Positions 1-10,100 of a stretch of DNA of 64,000 nt are shown here, piece after piece. The stretch comes from Bryum argenteum (Eukaryota > Streptophyta > Bryopsida > Bryales > Bryaceae), in NCBI GenBank assembly GCA_037043015.1, contig CM073329.1:16136648-16200647 (forward strand). The letters run 5' to 3'. The translations under genes were made by a program, and so were the position numbers. Within the stretch, counting starts at the first letter, position 1. Every line of letters begins with the position of its first letter. The notes beneath the pieces were generated by a model. It was not told the DNA's origin. It did not search any database and saw only the letters and a list, made by a program, of their open reading frames with translations.

Positions 1-1003
1 CAATCCATGAGAGATCCCTCAATATATCTATCCTTGTGTTGATAATTTCTCATGGTGACACACCATCAATTAGACTACAATGTCCAAATAGCACAATAGT
101 ATTCTTCTCATTTCTTTCTTTCTCACCAATAGATTTGAGGTATGGTTCTTAAGAAGGTCCATAGCAAAGAGCTGATGTTGCAAATCTAATAGAATAATCA
201 ACAGCAGAACCTTTCAAAGCCTAACAGAGTGACTAGAATCTTTTAAAGTCTAACAGAGTGACTGCCTCCGGTGAGAGTTTCATCATCAATCCCAGTCTAA
301 GTAATTAGATGCTCAATCAAGTCCATGCATGTATGGATGCATCTAGATAGCATCCTCTCCATGTAGGTAGCCCTGATCATCAAGATAGCCTTCATTGAGG
401 ATTGAGGATTTTTCTACTAGTCAGTACCAACTTTTTCTTTTCTAATGGTCTACAGAGGTTTTTCAATTTATTGCATGTCCATCTTTCCTGATCTGCGAGG
501 AGTTTTTATTTTTGCTGTCATATTTCTTCGGTCATAATTTTACAGTTATTGATAGTATATCATCTTCTTTTTGATTTTATCATAACACTAGAATGGTTGC
601 TTTTACCCCTAAATCTTTATTAGAGAATAAGGTAGCCAAAAGCATATAACCTCTAACTTTTCCTGGGTTAGGTTAGAGACAGATGGAAGAAATTACTATA
701 GGTGGTATATTGATTTCAAATCATATCTTATGTTTAACAAATTAGAAGGATTTCACACTTCTTCAGTACTAGCAAACTTCACGACTGGCAGAGAATAGCT
801 GGGCGATTGTCGTTATGCAGAAGCATATTGATGATTCACTTTTACATGTTGATGAAGTCCTTACGAAATCGATGAAAGCAAGTGGAGGCGAGGTTTCGAT
901 ATGAGAAGAATTTTATTTTGCCCAAGGTTCACAATGATTGGGAAGATTTTAGAGTTTATGATTTTGTTGTTGTTGTTGGGTCTTCACTAAACTTCAAGTT
1001 GAG

Positions 1004-1040
1004 ATGTTGCTGCATAGTGAGATTCACTATGCAGCAACAT
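1004..1040. repeat. Perfect 17-bp-arm hairpin
   Basis: The left arm ATGTTGCTGCATAGTGA (1004-1020) is an exact reverse complement of the right arm (1024-1040), with a 3-base loop GAT. No gene overlaps it. It could be a small foldback remnant or an RNA hairpin; the sequence alone does not decide. Confidence 0.9.
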
Positions 1041-1210
1041 TAATGAATTAACCTAACGGTATTTCTTGCCACATGGACCCCCTTAAGGGGGTGCCACATG
1101 GGCCCATGAACACACTTTGTTTTGTAATTTTTTTCCTCTAGAGGAGAGCCCCCAACCATTTTGTACATTTTCAGGCGGAGGAAGTAGCTGCAAAGGATAT
1201 GGGATAAATC

Positions 1211-1343
1211 CCTCCCCAAGACCCCCAAGACCCCTTGCCCCAAGACCCCCCAAGACCTCCTGCCCCAAGACCCCCCCCTTATGACCCCCCCCCTTTATAA
1301 CCCCCCCTTTAAGACCCCCACAAGACCCCTCCCATACCCCTCC
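1211..1343. repeat. C-rich degenerate tandem tract
   Basis: Repeats of the form CCCCAAGACC grade into CCCCCCCTTTA and CCCCCACAAGA. The minus strand therefore has many runs of four to eight G separated by short spacers, a G-quadruplex-prone composition. It is not the plant telomere repeat. Confidence 0.85.
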
Positions 1344-1745
1344 GGATTTTCCGCCTACTTCTGCGGCCCGCATTTCAGGATCGGTAACGAGATTTTGGGA
1401 GATAGTCTAGTACATTTGAACCAGCTATGCAGATGTAGTTGAGGAACGGTCTTGGTTTCTTCGCACAAATGTAGCTTAGATATAATAGTGAATACCTGAA
1501 TGTTGTGCATGAGAAATCTGCAAAATCATAAACCCTAAGATTTGCCCAATCATTGCAAGCCTGAAAGATAGTCTTCTCATGTCGAAACCTTGCTTCTAGT
1601 TGCCTTCATAAGTCCGGTAGGTCGTGAACCATTTTCTAGAGCCACATTGCATTAATGAAAATTTCAGAGTGTGGGGGAGTTGTGAGCATGAGGAGGGAGG
1701 AGCGAGTGCGAGGGAAGCCCACTGACCAGCAAGTCCACGAGAAAC

Positions 1746-2336
1746 ATGGGGCATTCCAAGTCCAGTACAGACACGGACTACATTCGGCTGAAGCGGCGCG
1801 GCAGGCACAAGCAATTCCCTGTGGACGTGCTCACCAACCCTTCGCTCGCTGAGTTCTGCCTTCACGCGCCATCGCCAGCTTCTCTTCTGGATCATGATTG
1901 TGAGCTGGATGAGGAAGTCGTGCATGTGAGGAGCTCCATCGTTACTGTGAACAGCCTGATTGAAGCTGCTCTTGCGAGAGATCATGAGACAATGGCCACG
2001 TCTTGCACTTCAGTATACTATCTTCATGCCAGTGATCAGGAGGCATCCCAAGGAGAGTTGGAAACCTTCAGAAGCGCAAGCTTGTCCATGACGCCACTCG
2101 CCAGAAAGTGGGGATCCGATGAAAGCTGGTCGAATGTTGATTTTGATGAACTCTCAAAGCTGGACAGCTCCGAGCTTGAGGAGCTTGAGGGTGATGATAG
2201 GTTCATAGTATCACATGAAGCTGATGAGGAATTCTTGGAATCTGACACTGGTGCTAGCTTCACAATCACGAAGCGGTTATCTTCACTCGGATTCTCATTT
2301 GAATTGCTGGAGGCATTCGAATGTCAAGCAGGGTGA
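1746..2336 (+). CDS. Uncharacterised single-exon host protein, 196 aa
   Basis: The reading frame starts at ATG 1746 and stops with TGA at 2334. The N-terminus is basic (LKRRGRHKQFPVDVLTNPSL, residues about 14-33); the rest is acidic and Ser/Glu-rich with a hydrophobic end. I recognise no catalytic or named domain and see no signal peptide or membrane segment. The start is supported by a second copy at the right edge (63855 onward) that is homologous from just upstream of this ATG. A 54-codon upstream frame begins at 1688, overlaps the main start in another frame and ends at 1852, so it could reduce translation of the main frame. Conservation between the copies is good evidence for a real gene family; the function is unknown. 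Confidence 0.75.
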   Translation: MGHSKSSTDTDYIRLKRRGRHKQFPVDVLTNPSLAEFCLHAPSPASLLDHDCELDEEVVHVRSSIVTVNSLIEAALARDHETMATSCTSVYYLHASDQEASQGELETFRSASLSMTPLARKWGSDESWSNVDFDELSKLDSSELEELEGDDRFIVSHEADEEFLESDTGASFTITKRLSSLGFSFELLEAFECQAG

Positions 2337-3410
2337 TGGTAGTCCAGTATAATTGTGACTCTTTGAGAATGAATTCAAGGTGCAAAAGCTTTTATGGGCA
2401 TTGCTCGTGAGACATTGTCTACATTGTATTGCAAAGGGAAATTTTACGATTGTTACTCCACATGTTTTGTTCATATATTTTTCTACGTAGTAATCAAGTT
2501 GGGTACGCTCATGCACATCTAGAGACTCATTGCAATTGTTTGACCTTTATTCAAATTATTTTGTAAAAGAATATCTAAAAGCAACGATATTGGAAAATAT
2601 GTATCACGTTAGATATATCTGGTCAAGAAAAAATTAGACGATAAGTAGATGGCTTTATGAGTTTCTGAAATTTGAGAAAATGAATATTGGAAGAATGATT
2701 TTTAAAAACATGAATTTCAACACATTTTGAAAAATATAACTCAGACATTACTCAACTTTTAAGATTATTTTTGTAATTTTTAGGAATTGCCCTTGTGAAT
2801 TTGGTCTTTGGAACTTGAGAAGTGACTTTTTTACAAAAATATTTTTCAGATTGAAAAAATTCCAAAAAAAATACTAAATTCAAATTGTGTATTTGGGCCT
2901 CAAAAACTAAAATTTTAAGTTGAAGGTTTAAGGATTAAAATTTGGTTTTGAAAATTTTACAACGTATAGTTTGCAAAATTGGGATCACCCAATAAAAATC
3001 TTTCGCATGATATCACTTTTAATACCTTCATCTAGATTGGTGGAAATGGTCATAAGCAATTACGGCTTTCTTACATTTTTAGGGGTTCAATTGAAAACAA
3101 GGGGATGTCACCAACAAAGATGATTGCAAGTTTTTGTCTTTTGTGCAACAATATACTGCAAACCATATCTATGCCTTTTTATATAATCCCGAAGAACCAC
3201 ATTACATTCACAAAGACTCATCATCACCTTCAACCTTCTCTATATCCTTTCACCTTGTTCTTCTTACCTCAAGATCATTCTTATGAGAGTGTGTTTGGCA
3301 ACCACCCAAATATCATGATATATTTCCCAAATTCAAGTTACTAGCAAAATTACAATATTTAGGAGTGACCACCCATTTGACAACCCTTAATTACCATGAT
3401 AATATAGATT
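2337..3410. other. Host intergenic DNA, AT-rich
   Basis: This is the 3' flank of the gene at 1746 followed by AT-rich DNA up to the Copia target site. I see no credible exon, RNA gene or transposon end. Confidence 0.6.
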
Positions 3411-3415
3411 ATGAC
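3411..3415. repeat. Copia target-site duplication, left copy (ATGAC)
   Basis: ATGAC directly precedes the 5' LTR and recurs directly after the 3' LTR (59606-59610). A 5-bp duplication is usual for Copia elements and shows that both LTRs belong to one insertion. Confidence 0.93.
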
Positions 3416-3801
3416 TATTGGAGTATCAGCACTGTGAGAACTCGAGACACAACGTGCCAGGTGGATTAGCTGAGGTGGCATGTTCATGTCGAACTCACAT
3501 CAACACTCTAGCAATCATGAGTTCTAGTGTTGCGCCCACCAGGGGATTTGTACCTCTGCATCGTCTCTCTCACTTAGAGTGTAAGGCGAGGAGTAATAGT
3601 GCAGTGTGTGTATCTGAGTACATGTGTATGCTCTGTACTCGTAGTATAGTACAGAACTGTAAGCTCAGCATACTTTGGTATAATTTATATTCTGATTGCT
3701 GGCAAAGCATTGTCGTTGTGTATGAGTTTGCTTTACCGTATGAGCGAAGGGGTGACACAGTCCATTGATAATTTTGCAAGCTTCATAAATAGTATTCAAT
3801 A
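3416..3801 (+). repeat. Copia 5' LTR, 386 bp
   Basis: It begins TATTGGAG and ends GTATTCAATA, so the outer five bases TATTG/CAATA form an inverted repeat; the termini are TA...TA rather than the usual TG...CA. A TATA-like stretch (TATAATTTATAT) lies at 3679-3690. It differs from the 3' LTR at five sites, four of them transitions. Confidence 0.95.
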
Positions 3802-3813
3802 GGTTATGGGCTC
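3802..3813 (+). promoter_or_regulatory. Primer-binding site matching the anticodon loop of initiator tRNA-Met
   Basis: GGTTATGGGC follows the LTR with no gap. It is complementary to the anticodon-loop region (GCCCATAACC) of eukaryotic initiator methionine tRNA, not to the tRNA 3' CCA end. Drosophila copia is known to prime from a half tRNA-iMet in this way. The match is 10 bases plus further scattered positions; use as a primer is inferred from position and complementarity. Confidence 0.8.
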
Positions 3814-4057
3814 CTTTGTTTCCGGATAAGTTGTGCCACTCTATTGTGTCAGAAGTATATTCTTGGTACCTGTATCGTTGTCCCTACGTAGAAGCTTCGT
3901 GTATGAACTTGGTAGCTCTAAGTCTACAGTTCTTGGTGGGGTAGAGTGATTCATGTATCTTCATTTCTTTGTCTACTGTCTGGTATATGCAGTTTAAGAT
4001 TCTGTGTCTACAGTTCTTTGTCGCTTTTTCCTGTTTTTCTCGAGTCTACCAGCTACC

Positions 4058-6330
4058 ATGGCTGATGCTGGTCGTGACTTGGGCAGTATTACTCGCTTTA
4101 AAGGGTCAAACTTCCACTTATGGAAATTTCAAATGCGTGCTATCCTTCTTGGCAAGGAGCTTATGGACATTGTTGCGGGTACACTACCTAAACCAGCGGC
4201 TACTGAAGCTACTGCTGTCAAGTCTGAGTGGGTCAAGCGGGATAGTCAGGCGTTCAGTCTTCTGTGTCAGGCCCTAGATGAGTCGATACTCAAGCATGTC
4301 GTGTCTTGTACCACCTCTAAGGAAATTTGGGATAAGCTGAAGCTCATTCATGAGCGGGACACGTCGGAGAATATTCACACCCTACAAGAAGAGTTCTATA
4401 AGTGTGCTATGACTGAAGGCGAGAATGTTGCAGACTTTCTGAGCAGGCTCGACTTCATCGTGTCACAGCTAGCTAGCCGTGGGGATACCACTTTTAATGA
4501 GCAGGCACAGATCTCCAAGATTCTGTGTAATCTTCCGAGTGCTTTCGACAGCATGCTCCCTGCGTGGCGTATGCAGCCCGACGCCTCCAAAACTCTTTCG
4601 AACCTGATACTGCAGCTTCTTCAGACGGAGGGTATGAACAAGATGTGCTCTGATGCAACTATTGCCTCGGCACAAGCATACGCTGCGTCCACGAAGGGAA
4701 AGAATACTTTTGAGTACAGCACGGAGCAGCGAGCGGCCAGGAAGAAAGAGATTGCCGATTGCAAGAAGACCACTGAATATTGGAAGTGTGGTCGGATGGG
4801 GCACTTGGGCAAGGAGTGTCAAGCCACTGAAGACGAGCAGCGTAAGCATCAAGAATCCAAGCGGAAGCCTGTTGGTGAGCAAACCAGTTCAAGCAAAACT
4901 AGTAACCTGAAGGCCTACATGGCACACATTGGAGACATTCCGCACGACTTGTCGTCGTTCTGGTATGTCGATAGTGGATGCACTGAGCACATGGCAGAAG
5001 ATCGCATGTTCTTCACTGTCTATCGTGACCTCACAGATATTCGCTCGGTGGAAGGTATTGGTGGTATACAACTCCAAGCCGTTGGTGTTGGTGACATCCA
5101 CATCAAGATCCACTTGCCAGAGGGCGATACCTTCGGTGTTCTGAAGGACGTCCTATTCGTACCTAAGCTAGGGCGTAATCTGTTCTCTTCCTAGTATGCT
5201 GCTGCCCATAAGAAGATTTTCACGTTACATACCGATGTGGGGTGCCATATGCTTGAAAACGGCAAGAAGGTGATGATCAGCATGATTCAAGATAGGATGT
5301 ACCGGCTGTTAATCGAAGTTATTCACCAAGTACCGAAGCCACCAGTTCTTGCTATGACGTCCGCCACATCTTTTGGTGTACCCACTCAAGCCGAAGGTCA
5401 ACAGTCACTTGAGATTTGGCACAGGCGGTTTTCTCATACTAGCTACTCGACCATCCAGATGATGGCAGCGAAGGGACTCGTCGATGGCATGGAAATCACT
5501 CAACGAGATAGACGGTTCTGTCCCGGTTGCGTATACGGGAAACAACATCGACATGTTTTTCCCCATGATGATCCTAGAGAGCGATCAGCTGCACCAGGAG
5601 ACCTCGTACACACAGATTTGTGTGGTCCGATGTCTACTCCTTCAATCGGCAGGGCACTTTACTTTGCGTTGTTCAAAGATGACAGCAGTGGATTCAGAGT
5701 TATTGAGTGCCTTAAGACAAAACCTGAGACTGTTCATGCATTCCAACGGTTCACAGCTCAACTTTTACGAGACACTGGTCATGCGATCAAGACTGTACGC
5801 AGTGATCGTGGCACTGAGTACACTAGCGGGTCTTTCCGACAGTTCTTGGCGGCCAAGAATATCAAGCAAGAGTTGACAACCCCTTCTACTCCAGAACAGA
5901 ACGGGGCCTCCGAACGTGACAATCGAACGATAGTCGAGGCAGTTCGATTGATGCTGCATGCTGCCAACGTTGCGCACAAGTTTTGGGGCGAAGCTGCTCA
6001 CACCGCGGTCTACACGTTGAACCGCACCGCCACCAGGACAGTCATCGGCAGCACTCCATATGAGCTTTGGTATAGGAGAAGACCATCAGTCGCTCACCTG
6101 CGAGTATTTGGCTCGGATGCTTATGTTCACGTGCCGAAGGAATTTCGAACAAAGCTGAATGCCAAAAGTCGGAAGGGTGTATTTATGGGATATTCCCCAA
6201 CTAGCAAAGCATACCGTGTTTGGAATAATGAGCTGCGACGCATCGAGGAGAGTCGTGACGTCATCTTTTATGAGGACATTTCTACCGAAGGGACTGTTGG
6301 TACCCTCGAATGGCTTACAGGGAGTAAGCA
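4058..6330 (+). pseudogene. Copia gag-protease-integrase polyprotein, 5' part
   Basis: The frame starts at ATG 4058 (MADAGRDLGS). It contains a UBN2-type Gag with the usual SNFHLWKFQM motif, a zinc knuckle whose first cysteine is changed to tyrosine (YWKCGRMGHLGKEC, about 4777-4820), an aspartic protease (WYVDSGCTEHM, about 4962-4995), the HHCC integrase finger (HRRFSH...CPGC) and the integrase core with all acidic residues: D in HTDLCGP, D in RSDRGTEY, E in PEQNGASERDN. One in-frame TAG at 5192-5194 separates protease from integrase and is most simply a nonsense mutation. The frame is cut at 6330 by the CACTAGGG end of element A and resumes near 57136. Confidence 0.93.
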
Positions 6331-7131
6331 CACTAGGGTGGGTGCACTCTTCGCCAAAAAAAAATACTCTCCAAGTATTGAAAGTCAAAGCTTTGTTTTT
6401 GGAGTTTAGGGGAGGTACATCGAGTCCTTTGTTTGTCAGTATCATCAATGCAGCTTGGACGGACTCGGCAGTAGGGTGGGTTCCTTCTCGACAGTAGGGT
6501 GGGTCCCTTTCCTATATTTGCCCTGCTGGATATCTGTCAGGTGTTGGATTTATGGGAGCTTTTTGATTCGGCGGCTATGAGCCCGATGGTGACCGGTGAT
6601 CACCGGTCACCATCGTCTCTCTCCTTTCCGTTGCGCCTCAGCAGAGCCGTCCCGCCATTTTCTAAGTTCGTAGTTTTTGAGCCGTTTTCTGAACTTCCGT
6701 GCTTGCGCCGTTTTTTGAATTCTGTGCTTGTGCCTTCACGATGTTGTGTTGTCGTTGATGGCTGGAGGGAAGGAGCAGGTGCTGCGACTAGGGTATTGAG
6801 CTGTAGACATTAGGTAACCACGAGAGTTTCTACTAAGACTGTTTCTGTGAGGTTTTAGTGTGAGGGATGTGAACATGTGCGATGTCCGAGCTGTTATTGC
6901 AGGTGGTGCAAGAGAATAGTTGATGGAGAGGGTTTTTTGAGTAATCGAGTAGGGTTTCTAGTGAGAGGCGTTTTGAAACCGTGAGGGTTCGGAGCGGCGT
7001 AGAAGCTGTGAGCATTGTTTTGTGTGCGCATTGTTTCGTGTGCGAGGCCCTGAGCGTGGGAGAGTAGCTAGTTAGGAAGTTCAGTGTTTTTTGTTTTTTT
7101 TCGGGGTTTGGGGTGGGTGCAGGTTTAGGGA
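6331..7131 (+). promoter_or_regulatory. Element A left terminal region and 5' region of the SET gene
   Basis: No exon is evident before ATG 7132. It holds the terminus CACTAGGGTGG, two subterminal copies of GTAGGGTGGGT (6471-6481, 6494-6504) resembling the terminus, and a 32-bp perfect palindrome (6584-6615). Subterminal repeats of the terminus are typical transposase-binding sites in CACTA-like elements; that role is inferred. Confidence 0.6.
6584..6615. promoter_or_regulatory. Perfect 32-bp palindrome
   Basis: GATGGTGACCGGTGA is followed immediately by its exact reverse complement, with one extra C/G pair outside. There is no spacer. It lies 250 bp inside the A terminus and about 520 bp before the SET-gene ATG, so it may be a binding site for a dimeric protein or a cruciform. 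Confidence 0.9.
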
Positions 7132-10100
7132 ATGCCAGTGATGAAGCGCTCGGAGAAGAACCTGCCGGAGAACGACCGGAAGGTCGTAGAAGCAAAGAAG
7201 GCGGCGGCGGAGGCCAAGAAAGCGCTTTCAGAGTCAAAGAAGCCTGCGGAGGCGAAGAAAATAGTTGGCGAGAAGAAGGCAGCGGAGTTTAGGGCCGCGG
7301 TTTTGAAGAAGGCGCATGCCTCGAAGAAAGTTGGGTCATCAAAGGATGACTCTTTGAGCAAGGGGGGGCCGTCGTCTTCAAAGGAAGCTGCTGTCTCCTG
7401 CCCTCCATCTTCGGGTATCGAAGAGGAAGAAGACGAAGATCATCTCGACAATGATCTCGATCTCGATGACGACGGCTTGGACGTCGACGCCCAGCTCGCG
7501 AAGATGCGGAAGGAGCCTCCTGCGCTTTTCGCTGAAGATTTCAAGAAGCTCGGTCTCGATGAGGGCGAAATCAACGCTCATCGCCTCACCGAGAAGGACG
7601 TGCCTCATGAGAAGGTGTGTCAGATATTTGGAAAAAGGTGGGGGCACAGAGGGCGTGCTGGCTGGAAGTGGCAGGGTTGCAAGAAGCGGGCCGTGCTTAC
7701 GCGCGTGAGGGATATCCATTGGCGGATTTACCAGCACTCGCAGAATTCCATGCCGTCGTTTTTGAAGGTTCAGTTTGCGAGGGGCATCACGCAAGAGGTG
7801 GCTTTCGGGGTGGGGTCGATTGATTGGTGCGCGTTTGCTCAGGAAACGAACGAGACGCAGAGGAGGGCAGTGAGGCTTCAAAGGGAGAAGCTCTTGTACG
7901 CCAAAAAGTTTGGTCTCCCTCCTACGAAGGTGACCTGGAAGCGGCTGAAGAAGGAGAAGGTGGACATACCGAAGACGCTGGGCTTGGAGACGCCAGGGAC
8001 TTCAAAGAAGGTGAGCAGTTTTTCACTTCTTGTTTCCATTGTCTTGTTGTTGAATTTTTAGGGTTAATTAACAGAGAACTGCCACCTTCTTTGACGGGTT
8101 TCTTTTATGGGATTTTGAGCAGGATGTGTCTGAGGTTTGTGCATCCCGAATACCAAACAAACAAGAGGTGGACACAGTGCTCAAGATTGCTGAGCGAGTA
8201 GAAAGGATTGAGAGTCTCATCAAGTTGTTGGGAGCTGAAATTATCGTAAGCAGAAACGAGAGGCAGGCTGCGTCATTTGCTCGGGACAACGCTCGGAAGG
8301 AAGTGGAGGGCTACGAGAAATCCCTCGACCTCTGCAACGACCAGTTGGCGTTCCTCAAGGCCAGTACAGATCCTGAAGCAGAGACTCGGCTTTGGTGTGC
8401 CGAACAGATGAAGACCAACAACATGTGCAAGTTGTCGAAGGCGCAAGAGGAGCTAAACGCGAAGGAGGCTGAGTTCGTGGCCGTAGATTCCCGGATGCGC
8501 TTACAGCAGAAGCAGTTAGCCATCTTCACCGACGAAGCTGCGGTGCTGAAGTTTGGTGGCCGACCGTCAGCCATGCATCCCTGGCCTGCAGTTTATCCCT
8601 CTAAGTCAGCCCTTGTTAGTGAGGAAGGGGAAGATCACACTAATTACATTGCAATCACAGTTTGTAGTTTGTGTGAATTCCCCTTCCCTAATTACGATAT
8701 TATTGTAGCTAGTTGTCTCCACCTCTACCACCCGTGGTGTGCTCTTGCTACATTCGGGAAAGGGGGAGGTTGTGTCCAGTATAAGTGTTTCCACGGTTGT
8801 GATTATGCATGGCTGCAGAGTTTTGGGTGGCCGATTGATTCTGCTGAGGCACAGGAGTACCAAGACTTGGAGGAAGGGCGTTGGTTGCAGGACCGAGAAG
8901 ACCTTACTCTTAGCGGGGGAGAAAGAAGGAAGGTACCAGATTCAGGTATGTAGCTGTCTCTTCCTAATGTGTACACAAAGTATACATGTAGTTGAGTAAG
9001 TGTGTTTGCCATTGGCTTCAGGAGTACTGTCGGTTAGGGTGTGTGTGTCGTTAATACTCTAAGCTGATCCGTCAATTGAATCCAACTCTGCTTTTGTACT
9101 ACAGTTACACTTCATGCAACCTCAATGAGTTCTTGATGGTTGTCATTGTACACTTTCTTTGACTGTTGTAGTACTTAAGGTGATAAGTGTTTGTAATATG
9201 GTAATCCTGGGTCTGATGAGTGTACTACTCGTTCTTTGAATTGTAGTCTTTGAGTATACAAAGTTTACAGGTGTGTACTCTTTATACTTAGGTAATGTAC
9301 TTTGTGTAATGTCCCACTACTTAAGCTACATATGGCCACCGTCCAGAGTACATAATGTGATAGTTTATGTACAATATGGAGTGCTTTTCAATACGACCCA
9401 GGATACCACGATGAGCCATTTTCTCTTCTCTTACTCAGTAGTACTTTGGCTCATGCACTTTGTACTAACTTCTCCACTACTGAGGGGTACCCTGTTCAGG
9501 TGTTTTGCTCGCAGAGGAGGATGATAATTCGAGCCCCAGCAGCAAGGGCGGTAACGAGAAGGGAGCATTACATGATGAGGACGCCAGTTCTTCGGACAAA
9601 GAGGACAACCTCAACGTGGGCTCAGCGAGCAAAGACAACGCCAGGAGGAACTCCGATGCATCGGAAGATCCGAGCACGCTTATCAAGGAAGCGGAAACGA
9701 GGAAGTCCATATCCCCTGCTGACGTTGGGCCAAGCGATGGGGCTATCGAGAAGGGGAAGAGACCAATGGTCGCGCGGTGCGGCGAGACGACTTTTAAAGA
9801 CCCGCTACTACAAAGAAAGCGTCAGATAGAGAAGGCGTCTACAAAGTTCCTCTCCACGAAGAAGCAGAAGGTTGCAGACGGGAGGCCTTCCCCTTACGGA
9901 GGTAATATCCCTATTCAAGGTAGTTGAAATTATGTGGATGCCATTTGATGTGGACTTTGCACTAACACGATTGGCGTTCTCATTTTGCAGGGTTGCTGAA
10001 GGGTATACCTCAGAGTGACTCCCAATCGAATGAAGACACGGCCTCTTCTAAAAGGGATGACGAATCGGGGGACGAAGAGGAAGACGACGACGGTGGCAAC

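Larger units (their letters stand above)
1..1590. other. Host intergenic DNA, no gene seen
   Basis: I see no convincing exon here. It holds a short direct repeat (AACAGAGTGACT, about 220-262), a perfect hairpin (1004-1040) and a C-rich tract (1211-1343), listed separately. The last part is the upstream region of the gene at 1746. Confidence 0.6.

Noticed and set aside
1211-1343. Telomere-like repeat
   Set aside because: The unit is CCCCAAGACC-like and irregular, not the plant CCCTAAA telomere unit.
3418-3768. Open frames inside the LTRs on both strands
   Set aside because: They lie wholly in the LTR, occur in both LTR copies and show no Copia protein motif.
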